Source: Parascedosporium putredinis
Taxonomy: Eukaryota > Ascomycota > Sordariomycetes > Microascales > Microascaceae
Assembly: GCA_949357655.1 (NCBI GenBank)
Contig: CASHTG010000019.1
Span: 1-64,000 of the forward strand
Length of the DNA stretch: 64,000 bases
Direction: 5' to 3'
Made by a program: the position numbers and the translations under genes. The notes under the pieces were generated by a model. That model ran no database searches. It was given only the letters and a program-made list of their open reading frames with translations, and was not told where the DNA came from. Shown here piece by piece: positions 1-11,542 of the stretch; within the stretch, counting starts at the first letter, position 1, and each line of letters opens with the position of its first letter.

Positions 1-240
1 TAACCCTAACCCTAACCCTAACCCTAACCCTAACCCTAACCCTAACCCTAACCCTAACCCTAACCCTAACCCTAACCCTAACCCTAACCCTAACCCTAAC
101 CCTAACCCTAACCCTAACCCTAACCCTAACCCTAACCCTAACCCTAACCCTAACCCTAACCCTAACCCTAACCCTAACCCTAACCCTAACCCTAACCCTA
201 ACCCTAACCCTAACCCTAACCCTAACCCTAACCCTAACCC
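1..240. repeat. Telomere, 40 x TAACCC
   Basis: Forty uninterrupted copies of taaccc (the C-rich strand of TTAGGG) begin at base 1. This is the 5' C-strand of a left chromosome end, with the canonical repeat of filamentous fungi. There are no degenerate units, so it is a true terminal array rather than an interstitial relic. It abuts unique transporter sequence at 241 with no subtelomeric spacer. Confidence 0.99.
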
Positions 241-1375
241 AGGGCAGCGAAGAAGATCGGGGCATAGTACACAAAAGCGTTGATGCCTGTAGACGGTTTA
301 GTGTTAACAAGAACTGTTGTGAATCTGTGGGGGTTCAAATAAAGTCTCTTTAGAAATATTCACCTGAGAACTGTTGAAAGAACGGCATGGCAAGACCAAC
401 TGCAGTACGACTGAGATATTTGGGCTTAAATAGATCACCCCACTGCTGCAGTTCAAGCGCAATAAAGCTCTTCTCGGTGCCATGTTCACGAGCAAGAACC
501 GCCTCCTGAAGCTCAACTTCACGAAGAATGCCCTTCCACTCGTGTTGGACGCGAGGATCGGTTCTAGGAAGGCCTCTGAGTCTCTCTAGAGAGTGTAGGC
601 TGTCTTCATCCCGGTGTCGCATGGCTAACCATCTTGGCGAGAATGGGAAGAACTGAATACCGACACCAACAGCTAGAGCAGGGACCATCTGCAATAGGAA
701 GGGCAGCCTGAAGGCCCATTCACCATTAATTACACGAGTGCCGTACGTGATCCAGTAGGCAACGATGGCACCAACGACGATGGATATGTATTCCAGAACT
801 AGAAGAGAGCCCCTAATATTGGCAGGTGCGATCTCGGAGATGTACAACGGGGCACCCATGGCGAGTGTGCCCACGCCTACACCACCGATAGTCCGACCCG
901 CAACGAGGGCACCGTAGTTATTCGCGGCAGTCTGGATAATGGCACCGACAACGAAGAAGGCAGTCGCAATGGCAAGGCCGATCTTTCTAGAATATCGATC
1001 GGCGACTAAAGGGAAGAATAGGCAGCCGATAAAGGCGCCGAGTTCCAGCAGGCCCGTCATGATTCCGGTGTTGAAGCCATAGTGGGGATGGCCCGGGGCA
1101 ATTTCAGGAAAGGCTTTGTGGAAGACTGGCATCGTAAGGATGAGGGAGATGACGCCTTGGTCGTAGCCGAAGGAGAAGCCGCCAAAGGAGGCTAGAAGGG
1201 CAGCGCCGAATACATAAGGAGATTGCAGGATAGCTTTAATGCCATTGTTGTCGTAGCTGATGACGGTAGAGTGCCTAAGGGTGACGCCCTCTTCTAGATG
1301 GACCGGGCTATCGTGATTAGGCGCGTTGGTCTTGGTATCTATGCTGGTTGGTCTGCTGTTCTTGTTGTCCGACAT
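234..1375 (-). pseudogene. MFS sugar transporter truncated by the telomere
   Basis: N-terminal part of a major facilitator superfamily hexose/sugar transporter (proton-sugar symporter type, plasma membrane). Exon 1 (1375-364) shows the first transmembrane segment with FGYDQGVI, a loop with DRYSRKIG and the sugar-porter signature AGRTIGGVGVG...PLYISEIAP..IRGSL around residues 160-190. An intron at 363-287 (GTGAAT...CTACAG, 77 nt) joins it to exon 2, which reads GINAFVYYAPIFFAALG and then meets a TAG supplied by the telomere repeat at 236-234. Predicted product is about 354 aa, against roughly 520-550 aa for the family, so about five C-terminal helices are gone. The 5' half is undamaged, so the break looks recent. 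Confidence 0.93.
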
Positions 1376-2723
1376 CTTGGGATGTAGCTAGGACAGACTA
1401 TTAACTATAGTCTTGGCAGGATAGGTAGAATAGAGTGTTTATTCCGTAGAGTGCCTAGAGATGGCGAAGGACAAAGATAAGAGATTGAGAGGTCATAAGA
1501 GTGGATGACGAGAATGATCAAGGCTTTTATCCCCAGGAATGGTGAGGCAACCAAGGCGGTACCATCAGCCTCGAATCCCTAATGACCCCAGGCGGTAGTT
1601 ACAGCAATTTAGAGAAGGAAAACATAGTCGAATCCACATATTCCCCATGGGGCAGCTGGTTAGCGTGGTGCACGAGCCGAACCGGACATAATGAAAGAGA
1701 CCATACCGGACATATATTTTAGTCACCCCACAACCGGACATAGCCCCCTGTTTACAGGGGTAGCAACCTATTCGTCGACTCTAGGTTCTTATATGACGTC
1801 CACCTAATAGTAAGGTGGTCGAAGGACTCGGAATGCGACTAAGAAGTCCTCCTCGATGTCCCGATGCGAGCAATTATCTTCCCTGGGTTTTCTCCATAGG
1901 GTGGCACCTCGCGTCACCACTACCTTCTCATATGCGTGCGATTGCCACGTGAACCTGGGGATGGGGACCTCCATAAACCCAGGGACCTAGTCCACCACCG
2001 ACCTCGTCATTAAGGTATAGAGCGGTTATTTTCGCCTTATCTCGTGATCTTATGACGGCTCACTCTCTGGTCACCTCTTTTTCTAACCATAATTTCTATT
2101 ACTACAATCCCGAGGACTTTATATTGCTTTCAGCGAGGTTATAGTCTAAGCTTAGGGTCCTAGAGACTACTATTTCCTAGCCTACTCTGTTTCTTCGTAT
2201 AAGGTATAAAGTAAAATTCTTTCTATGGTTATCTAGTTCTAAAATTATATACTTGTAAATTGTTTCCTTACTTCTATTTAAATAACTAATTGTTAATAAA
2301 TATTATAGCCTTAATATAGTTAAAAAGTTTTATAGGTAAAGGGTATAGTTTCTTAATATCTTCTTTAAGTTTTAAGTAAAATAAGTTAATAAATACTTGA
2401 TCTAGGTAGTTTAGATATAAAGTTGCCTATCTACATATAATAGTAGGGGTTTTAGCACCTTAAGAGGTTTTTATCTTATCACTATAAAAAGGGAGGAAGG
2501 ACTATATACAATAAGAAAAGGTAGTGAAATAGGGTAGTAATAATGATATAATAATAGTATTTAATAGTATATTATAATACTACTCTTTTCTACGCTAAGG
2601 TTATAAACTTAGTTTTATATAGCTTTATCTTTACCTTACCTACTTAATAGTTATAGCTTGATTTTCTATAGTCATGAGAAACCCTTCATTAAACTCCGCA
2701 CAGCCTACTCTTTCAAATACTTG
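1376..2723. other. Upstream region of the transporter, then AT-rich block
   Basis: Holds no recognisable gene. The first ~650 bases are the upstream region of the transporter. Bases 1681-1742 carry three copies of accggacata (1681, 1705, 1733), and 1745-1760 is a small palindrome CCCCTGT-TT-ACAGGGG. From about 2040 to 2680 the sequence is very AT-rich and TpA-rich with stops in all frames, as expected of RIP-mutated DNA. Confidence 0.6.
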
Positions 2724-4947
2724 TTAGCCCACCTCCTTAAGAAGCCGTGCAAAGACCCGTCCACCCGGGGCAGGGGGCAACTCTGTACCCTCATTCCACT
2801 CAATTAGGCTGATAGATTTCGCAAGAGGAAGCAGATAAAGGAACCCTTCAACTATTCCGTCATGTGTATCTGTCTCGATCAGTGTAGTAACAGTAACCCG
2901 TCGACCGAAAGACTCAGAGCAAAGGCGTAGCTGCCAATTAGCCATCCCTTAATACAGATCTAACTTTTGCGTCTTTTCTGGGTAACTCTTCAAGACTTGT
3001 GTGATTGTCGCCAGATCTTTCCGCCGATTTACAGATCTTTCTCCTTCAAGACAGGCATATCCGCGTAGTAGATTACTAGAAAGCGTAATATGGGCGCCAG
3101 GAGCGCTGCCCTGTTTACTTGCTCCTGGTGCGCTCCACGTGAGGTCGAGTGTCTGCACAAGCCGCTCAATCGGCAGTGGCGGAGCAAAGAAGAAACGTCG
3201 TCCTTTAAGCTCATTAAGTGGATCCTTGCGGCAAATGCTTGCCCAAGACCAAGTTGGTGCGCCACATCTAGTTGTACGTGTTAACTGGGCGTAAATAGAA
3301 GGCAACAAAGGTCCCCACCAAAGACATTCAAGAAGTTTACTCCTCCAAACGCCGGCGATAAATTCATCATTAAGAATCAGTGATAGCCTTGCAGCTAGAG
3401 CCGAGATAGCATGAAGCCGATCGGACTCTTGAGTTAGATCTCGGTTACAGTATTGGGATGCTATCGTGAGCCATAAAGTGAATATGTCGTCTCGGACCGC
3501 CTTGTCTTTATTATTTGATATATTTATTAGTAATGGGCAGTTAAACCTGCCTTAACGATAGATATATGTTAACTCTTCGACGATATACCTAGTAAGCCTC
3601 TAGCAGCCGCTTCGCTATACCGGGCTCGAAGTAACCCGCCCATAGTGCTTAAACTTGGGTCTCTAGATAGAACGGTTGCCATGTTGTTCTCGACCCGAAT
3701 CGCGTTTGTACTTATGTCTTTGCAAATCCCCTGCGGACAGCTCTCCGATCTACTCATTTCAGCACCTTCGAAAGCAACCCAATATGGATAAAAAAGAGTG
3801 TTCTTCGAGGGAAGATTCTTTCTTACAAGATCCAGCCCCGGGAGTCAAGATGTGATTTAGTCGACTGTAGAATCGGAGATACCGTCAATGTTACTTTTCT
3901 TGTCTTGCGTGGAAAGGTCGCCATATTGATCCTGATCGGGAGGTTGAAGGGGCGCGTTGCCCCGCCGTTACGTTCCTGCCAGAGGCTGGCTTCACCGTCA
4001 CAATTTGTAGCCGCTGCGATGTTAAAGTCTGCGTTCTGATAGTAATCGGCCATCTTTGGGATCTCGCGTATTTTGTCATCATCAGAATCTTGAATGATGC
4101 AAAGAGAGTCTATCTAGATATAGTCCAAGCCTAGTTTCTTCACACTGATATAGGCTTCCCGAAAGGTTTTCGTAAGCGATCTTTTGGAATGCCGTTTTGG
4201 GTATACTCGTGTTCAGTTGAAGCTTTCGTCAAACAAGAGTGGTTCTTCTCCCATCGGTGGCTTGGAGTCGCATAAGATGGCCTTCTAGTGTCGAAGTTTC
4301 TTAAAGCTGAAAGAACAAGAAATACGAGCCCAATATTATCTTCAACAGTTGAGACATCAAGGAGTCGCGTTGGATATATAGAGGACGGTTCGGAAGGTTT
4401 CTTCTGCAGGATTGATGGCTTATCTCACATCTCGTGATCTAAGACCTCATGAGCGACATATTAGAATCGCTTCCGGTCGATGCATCGTAAAGTATCACGG
4501 GAAGGTCGGGTCTAGCGGCTGGGGCGTATGATTTCCATCTCGTAAAGACCCGTCGGTATCTTCTTCGAAATGTAAAGATGACCGAGAGAGTACTATTGGG
4601 TTGTGAATTCGGAAGTGTAAATCCTGAACATCGGGGTGGTCGATGAGAAGGTATTCGGGGGCATCACCGTCGCTTAACCCAATCTCTTCACCGATAAACT
4701 CAAAGTCCAAATCATCGTACTTTTCGGGGTGATATTAGATAGCTAGAGAGAGACTAGCGTCGTCTCTAGTAATGGTTTTCTGTTGGGTTATGATAGTGCC
4801 AAGTAACGCAACGCAGAAGTTACATTCACGTAACTCGGCCTGACGCTTTAATGATGGGAATTCCTGTGTGATAGCTTGAAACCTATCCGCTAAAGCTTGG
4901 TCTAGCGGATCGAAGGTAAGATTCTGACAAGTGTTGCAAAGTGGCAT
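2724..4947 (-). pseudogene. HET-domain (heterokaryon incompatibility) pseudogene
   Basis: A complete but inactivated HET-domain gene; intact members control vegetative incompatibility and cell death after non-self recognition. In order: the Cys-rich N-terminus LCNTCQNLTFDPLDQAL (4947 on), the line RLLDVSTVEDNIGLVF (~4350), motif 1 as SYATPSHRWE (~4250, normally of the SYATLSHCWG type), motif 2 as IDSLCIIQDSDDDKIREIP (~4115-4060), motif 3 as DSRGWIL (~3830), and the downstream part SDRLHAISALAARL ... TWSWASI (~3430-3230). In-frame stops lie at 4737-4735, 4116-4114 (the W of WIDSLC is TAG), 3825-3823 (the Q of GWILQER is TAA) and 2951-2949. A frameshift lies near 4171. The stops in conserved motifs fit C-to-T RIP transitions. 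Function is certainly lost. Confidence 0.92.
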
Positions 4948-5992
4948 TATAGGCTTCGAAGGCTACTTAAGTATCCTATCCTGTAAGGTAGTGAAGAGGT
5001 TAGAATGAGATCTATAGCCGCCGTATATGATAGCGGAGTCGAGGAAGCGGGCACCAATTATAAAGGACATCACTATTTAGACTATAGAGAGTTTTCTAAA
5101 GTTTTACTGATAAAAATAATTCAGCTTATAAGCAATAAAATAAAAAGTTAAATATAAGTATTATTAGTATATTAAATCAACTATTAGAAAGGATATATTA
5201 TAACTTCACTGGCTATACTAGCTGTCGTCAGTGAATAGGGGTTTACTATAGGTGGACAGTCTCCTAGCCTATCTACATGTTAAAGCTGTCAACTAGTTAC
5301 TAATAGCTCCTAGTCGTTACAGTTAGTTACTATTAGTTCCTATAGCTGCTAGATGCTTAACTTATAGACTATCTGACTGACTGGTTCTATGAGTGTGTTA
5401 ACGAACGGGAGTACTTGCTGACTATAAGTTATCATATTCACCTTCGATTATATATAGTATATATACTATAGTATAATAGTTAAGGCTGTAAAGTTTATAT
5501 CTTTTCTAACTCCTATATCTATCTATCTACTATCTTTTATATCTACTTGCTAGTGTGCCTGCTAGGTGCTTAGGTTGCTAGTTAGTTGTCTGCACTGGCT
5601 GGCGTCCTTACTTGCTTGTATATTGATAGTGTTGACAGGTGTTAGGACTTTTCTATGTGATAGGATGTTAATCTTCTATTTCTCTAAAGTTTATATACCT
5701 CTTATATAGATATTTTATCTATAATAGTTCCTCTAATCTTTATTATTAACTATCCTTCTTTTATCTAATTAGTAGGTATCTTTAGTTAGGTAAGGTATAT
5801 TTAATAAAATATTACTATCTAGTTATATTATAAGTTAGGGTTATAGCTATCTATTTTATAATTATTAGTTCCCCTTCTATCTACTAGCTTATAATATTTC
5901 TATAGCTATAGACTATAGATCCTATTTATAGCTATACTTATAGTTTATATATTAAGCTACCCCTTTATATAGTATTTATCTAGCCTCTTTTA
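4948..5992. other. AT-rich, RIP-like gene desert
   Basis: No coding region. After about 5060 the sequence is strongly AT- and TpA-rich with stops in all frames, matching the blocks at 2.0-2.7 kb and 6.5-7.0 kb. It looks like an old RIP-mutated repeat too decayed to classify. Confidence 0.6.
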
Positions 5993-5997
5993 TTTAT

Positions 5998-6491
5998 TGT
6001 TACGACAAAGGTCGTGCCAACTGGCTTGCTGACAACCGAGCTGTCAGGAAGCCGTTGGAGAGATAGTGGTATCTCTGGAGTGATCGTGGGATCACTCGGT
6101 CGCTGCGAGGGTTACCAATCCTCAAGGGTCGCTAGGTATCACTTTCTTACAAGATACAATAGTCACAATAGAAGCTATAGTATCTGATGTAAGGTAGTAA
6201 AAGGGTTGGTTTCTTCTCTCTAGCTAGTAAGGGATTCCTTCCCTTTTATATCTAGTCTACCCTTGTCCACTGCTCGTAATCGCTTACCCTTGGTTTCTGC
6301 TTGTGATCACTATCTTAAAGGATAGCTCACGAGGAAGGGTAGCTCTTGCTTACTTATCAGTGTTCACTGACTAAGCTAGGATTACGAGCTGGTGCTAAGG
6401 TCGTGGTTCCTGGCGGGTCGGAATCGTAAGCTTGTGGGGTCCGTCGTCTCTTTGCGCTGCCAGTCAGGTGGCGACCTCCGTTGGCCTAACA
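5998..6491. mobile_element. Solo LTR of a retrotransposon with 5-bp target duplication
   Basis: A 494-bp segment begins TGTTACG and ends CCTAACA, giving the TGTTA...TAACA inverted ends of an LTR. It is flanked on both sides by the pentamer tttat (5993-5997 and 6492-6496), the 5-bp target duplication expected of Ty3/Gypsy or Ty1/Copia integrases. No internal gag-pol sequence is present, so this is a solo LTR left by recombination between two LTRs. It is clearly GC-richer than the surrounding AT-rich DNA, so it probably inserted after most of the surrounding RIP, or has been spared. Family assignment is not possible by eye. Confidence 0.82.
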
Positions 6492-6496
6492 TTTAT

Positions 6497-7124
6497 ACTA
6501 TAAATTATAATCTATACCTTAGGTTATAAGCTGTTAAAACCGATCGCGACTAACCTTCCTAGCCCTACTATTCCTTTGATATTACTAGGCTATTTCTATA
6601 ATTTAGCCTTTTCTACTACTTCTACCCTTTAGATAGCGTCTTAAGCGAACTATGACGCTAACTATAATAACTATCTATATTTTACTAGACGGCGGTTAAA
6701 GCTAGCTTATCTCCACTAATTTTATATCACCACTCCTTAGAGCTCCGCCTAGGGCTGGCTGACGGTCGTATAATATCCCTAGTCTTCATATATTCTAAAT
6801 TACTCTCAGATAAAAGTGCCTCGAAACATATGTTCTCGCGCGGTTTAATACTATTACATAGAAATTTTATAGTCTTAGAGGACCAACGTATTTATATATA
6901 TCATGACACCGATTAGAAGAGGATAGGAATAGTAAGTTTCAAGTGCTAGCAGTTTACTTCTATAGTCAATTAATCAAGTATTCAACATGGCCTCCACCCA
7001 TTCCTATACGATCCGACACTTTCTATTAGAATCGAGCTTAGGCCCTGGGAGTAATAAAATTTGATAGAGGTTTAGGCTACACGCACCCGGATAACATATA
7101 GGGTTACTATATTGGTGTCTTTCA
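6497..7124. other. AT-rich decayed DNA
   Basis: No gene recognised. TpA-rich sequence with short ORFs only. The reading frame of the Ble-like pseudogene runs on to 7004 without resembling the family. Confidence 0.5.
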
Positions 7125-7485
7125 GGAGGTTGATTTTGAATGAGGCGCAAACCTGTACAGTCTTTGTCGATCAAGGCCCCGATATGTAACCCGCTATTCT
7201 CTAACACCGGCTTGTGGAGGCGAGGCACACCTGTACTAGCTTCTGGTATATCCGCTGCGAGATATACCGAATAGAAGCTGTCTAAGTCATCAAGCCGGAG
7301 GCAGCAGCTAAACCGCTTGTTGCAGGGTCGAGCTCAGGGTGAGGAACGAACTCGAGCACGACGGTACCTCTCTAGAGGATCATCCAGTTCTCGTCACGAC
7401 ATTTTTCTTCGGGATTAAGGGCCCTGTAAAATTTCAAAGTGGCTTCCAAATTTCGCGATGGGAGATTCGGCGTAGAATGGCTCAT
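7125..7485 (-). pseudogene. Ble-type bleomycin-resistance (VOC family) pseudogene
   Basis: About 120 codons match the layout of the small bacterial bleomycin-binding protein family (Ble/BLMT, VOC/glyoxalase fold), which sequesters bleomycin-type drugs as a dimer. From ATG 7485 the reading is STPNLPSRNLEATLKFYRAL, then ENWMIL, RGTVVLEFVPHPELDP, SCCLRLDDLDSFY, PRLHKPVLENSG and IGALIDKDCTGLRLIQNQ. Each block occurs in the family order and spacing (usual length ~126 aa). It is broken by a TAG at 7374-7372 where the family has Gln (CAG to TAG, RIP type) and by a one-base frameshift after the HPELDPATSG block (about 7325). The closest family pattern is bacterial, so past horizontal transfer is likely. 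No intron is needed. Confidence 0.85.
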
Positions 7486-8145
7486 TTCGAGAGATGATAG
7501 ATGCTAGCAGTAGGGATAGTGAAGGAATATCTGAAGAGTATATAACGCGGGATAGAATTACAACAGAGGAGGTATTACTAATAGAATAAACTATCTCCAT
7601 CACTACTGCTACTACTGTTGCCGTCATTGAGTAAACTTAACCTCGATACTTATATATAAAACAGGCTCGACTGTTGTAACCCTAATGTAAGCGAGCCCTA
7701 AGCTATATTGCCTTGTGTTAGAATGTCATGCAATGGTACGACTTATCTAGGCTGAATAATAATTAAACTATCAAATTAATTTACACGTTGCTTTAGTGTC
7801 GGGTCCGATCGTAGATATACGCCGCAGTCTAAATTGCTCGTAGGGAATCATACTAGAGGCCTAAGTCTAGGTGCCGCTAAGTAAGTCGGCTATAGACTGC
7901 GAACTATCTAGGCGAACACGCTTAGAGGCTGTCCATACAGTCGAACCTACTATCCGATCGATCCTAGAGACGGAGGCATTCCCACTAGAAATAGTTGTTC
8001 CCGAAAGATATCTTAAGATATATAGATAAATATATAGTACTATTTCTAGAGATAATACAAAGTAACTAAAATATATATGATAAGAGGAACTCTTACCTAG
8101 CTCTCCTAATAAACAAGGCTATAAAGCAGCTAAGTTTCTCTAGGA
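7486..8145. other. Intergenic, AT-rich toward 8.1 kb
   Basis: No gene seen. Contains the upstream part of the Ble-like pseudogene and the 3' flank of the metalloprotease-spherulin gene. AT-rich at 7980-8110. Confidence 0.5.
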
Positions 8146-11100
8146 CTATGAAGGGTCCGCCCAGATAATATAACGAAGTTCACCTTTATAAACATTCTTA
8201 CTCGGGGCGTACCCTTGGCCTTGTATGAGGTATTCGCTTGCTACAGCGTTTGTACCAGTGAACGGGACGGTCCAAGTGTATGTGTAGCCACTCTGGGATT
8301 GAGGTGCGACACCGATCGGGGACCAGGACCAATCCGCATTTGCTGTAGTCCCCTCGTACCAAGAGCCGGTATATTGGTAAAACCCCGAATAAAACTCATT
8401 CCCCTCAACTAGGTAGTTGACTATTTGGTGGTGTGCAATACCGAGATTATCCACTCCCGGTACCTGGATTGGCCACCCGCGGCCGATTCCGGACTTCATA
8501 GTGGGCTGATTAATACCGATGAAGAGTCGCACAAATGCGTATGGGACCAGAACATCGGCCGTGTATGTAACCGTGTCACCATTTTTTGTAAAGCCGACAT
8601 TGGTAATTGTACCACTCTCTGGAAGGCCTTGCGTGCTGGCCGAGATTAACCGGGAGCTACCCCCGCCACCGGAAGCTAGAAGGGTCCGTACCTCGAACGT
8701 CAGGTTTGGGGATCCAGGTTCGAGCATACCAATCGTAGCTCGAGTTAACGACGGAGGAAGCTCTAGTACCAGTGCGCCATTTTTATACACCGCATAGCCA
8801 AGAGCATTCCCGACGGATGACCAAGTCAAGGTGACAGAGCTATAATCAGAAGAGGAGACCGCGGCATTACTAGGAAGACCAGCAACATAGGAGCCGGCGA
8901 ACTTAGCTGGGTCGTCAATTCTAGGCTTGCCACCGGGCACGGCGTTGAGGACCGCTTGCATATAGGCGTCGTTAGGTAGGTTGTCGTACGGGTTGGGATT
9001 GTCATCATCGGTAATTTCCAGTAGGCCTGCATGACGACTCCGAGCAAGGGCGGCAACGGTAGCAATCTTATCCTGTGGTACCCGGTAGATGATGTGCCAT
9101 ATCTTTCGGGGATCCTTAGGCGTCCAGTCGTTGGGCACGAATGAGGATTGGTAGCTCTCGTAGCTGTTTTCGAATGTCAACAGCGCATCCATTGTGTTTT
9201 CGTAACATTGAGCAATCGGCGACCCAGGGTTGAGGACTGTGAAAGCACCGGGGTGTTTTCGCTTGGTGTAGTTGTTGATGTACGTGTATAGGTCCGCATA
9301 AATGTTGTTCGGGCCGCATTCTGGCCAACCTTCGTCAAAGAAGATGCCGCCAAGGCTGGAACCGTACAGCTCGTACCATTTGTCGATATCTTGTTCAATC
9401 TGCGAAGCCCAGTCTGCAAGGTCATGCGAGCCCAGCCGAGTCGTAAATCGTTGTTGGCTTACGCCAAGGTACCCAGTCCGTACATAACCAATAATTGTCT
9501 TGCCTTGACTTGCGGCTTGGTCAATCACGGATTTCCAGGCTGGGTCGACAACATAATCTGGACCGTTTAAGACATTGGCGACTAGAACGCTGAGCTTCCC
9601 CGTATCGTACGTGAAAAGTCGCGACCACGACGCCGGGTCTCCGAGTGGATTAATATAAGACGCGATCGCAATCTGCTGGCGGGCGCCTGCCCCTGAGCCG
9701 GGATCTGACCCCCACCTGTCAAGACAAGATCATCTACCCAACTCGCAACCTCTCTGTTATAACTATCCGGATAGGCCGAGGCCGGGGTAAATCCATTGAT
9801 GGCGAGAAGGGAATTGATGCCTTGGGGGTCGTTGGCATTATCCGAACAGCCCGGATAGTCTTCGCCGGGATAAAGTTCCCAGGCTGAAAGACCCTCGGTA
9901 GTGTTCAAGTAGAAAGTACTATCCTCGGTGATGAAAATAGCCAGCGAACTCGTCGGGATCGTAGGGTATGGGGGACTAGCTAGCTCGTATGTAACGATAG
10001 GTAGGTGGGGGTATATATTGTCATTCTTTGTCATGACATACTTTGCTAATGCGTAGTATGCTAGGTTATCAGCATTCCGCTGAACATAGTATCCGGCAGT
10101 GCCAACCGTCGGGTTGCCTTGCCAGCGAGCTAGAATCTTAGTAGCAAGGGGCCCGTATGCCTGTGACTTGAAGGTTTTTGGCCCAAGGCCTATTTTAATT
10201 TCAATATTGAGGTCAGTGACACGTGGATTATTAGTTGGAGAGTCGGCTGCTAGATCTAAATGGAATAACTCATGCTTGTTAAATTTATCGGGTTAGTATA
10301 CCTAGATCGGATCTATAGAGTTGAAGCTCCTAAGGTATGTAATCTAACTCACTAAGAATGCACTTGCTCTGTTGTCGTAGTTTTTTAGCATCAGGTTGTA
10401 CGGGCTATTAAGACTGTTTCCGTACGTGATTGCATCCTCGAGCTTTCTACGGTTGAAAAAGCCTTCACAGAAATTAATCATTGGAGTCCCTGGACTGTCT
10501 GGGTCTGAGTTTGACGCATATGCAAGAGGTGGCGACAGCGGCTTCTGGTCTGGGTTAGGTGGGCTAGATGAACGGTATTTATTAGTCAAATCCCTCTCCC
10601 AACTCCACTTATAGGAATTGATACATGCATATAATAGAGAGACAAGGTGACACTGCGTACTTAGGCTGGCATGGGTTGTTATCTGGTCGGTTCTGGCATA
10701 ACTTGGCAGGATCATCACATCTGACCTTGATGTAATGCTGGAAGAGATTTTTGTAGCTGTAGATCATCGTTGCTACGTTTGCAAGGACGGCCTGGATTTG
10801 AGCTTGTTGATGTTTATTCTGTCCAGGAGCACCGAGAAACTCTAAAGCTGCTGCGCTATTCCAATCGATATTCGACGCCACCCCGGCGGTACTTAAGAGG
10901 GCGGAAAGAATGGATGTCAGTGTCTATGTCCCATAGTTGATTTCGGTGTGTCGGAACTATAATCAATAGCGAATCTAGGGGATATAACTATTGAGGTGAG
11001 GGTAGTAGGGATAGGAAATCTACATACTTTGACATAACCCACGCATCGAAATAGGCGTTGTCGATTTTATCCTTCGCCCCAGGGCCGAAGTTTTGGTTAC

Positions 11101-11266
11101 ACTTAACATATTTATAGAGCCAAGTTCCTAGAAAGTTCTCAGGTAGGGCAATATCAGTTGGGATCACTCGGTAAGGAATCTCGTCACCTGGAAAGTCATC
11201 AGGTGGCGCTGCTCGAGCGTTTGGCAGCAGGGAGAAGAGGAGGGTAAGAGGGACGAGAGGAATCAT
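8146..11266 (-). CDS. Secreted HExxH metalloprotease fused to spherulin-4/GH135 and Fn3-like domains
   Basis: A four-exon gene: 11266-11028, 10891-10654, 10607-10353 and 10274-8146; introns of 136, 46 and 78 nt have good splice sites (GTATGT, GTGAGT, branch TACTAAC). Residues 1-20 form a signal peptide (MIPLVPLTLLFSLLPNARAA). The first half has paired cysteines, INFCEGFFNRRKLEDAI, and the zinc site HELFHLD created by splicing (FL|HELFHL). It is followed by a Gly/Ser/Ala linker and then a spherulin-4 (GH135-like) glycosidase domain with TIIGYVRTGY, the acidic active-site segment GGIFFDEGWPECG and FTVLNPG. An Fn3-like segment and a C-terminal domain end at LRYIIWADPS. One base is missing in a five-C run (9709-9713) at the linker; with it the whole is one frame. 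No second signal peptide or intergenic gap exists, so a fusion is favoured over two genes. Confidence 0.78.
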
Positions 11267-11542
11267 GTCGACGGCTGATGAAGAGAGAAAGATAGAGAAT
11301 CAACCTACACTCTATGTTATGAGTAGGAGGCTCTAGCATAGCGCAGCGTTCAACTTTATAAAGGCTTTACTGAAGGGTCTATATGACTATAATTGAAATA
11401 TATCTTCCACTCCAGCTACAAAACGAAGGGGCTCGAGTGTTTACAGTTATTAAGCTGGTTATGTAGACTAGGATGCTTCTATGAGGGATTCTCGTGGGGA
11501 GGAGGATTGACTATAGAATTTACGAGGAAACTACATATGTTA
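11267..11542. promoter_or_regulatory. Upstream region of the metalloprotease-spherulin gene
   Basis: Divergent intergenic stretch up to the tandem array. No clear TATA box or operator can be named. Confidence 0.3.

Noticed and set aside
304..522. 72-codon ORF at the transporter intron
   Set aside because: It reads another frame through the intron and exon 1 of the truncated transporter.
9708..9730. 23-nt GT...AG intron at the metalloprotease-spherulin join
   Set aside because: Far too short for a fungal spliceosomal intron; a missing C in the C5 run explains the frame change better.
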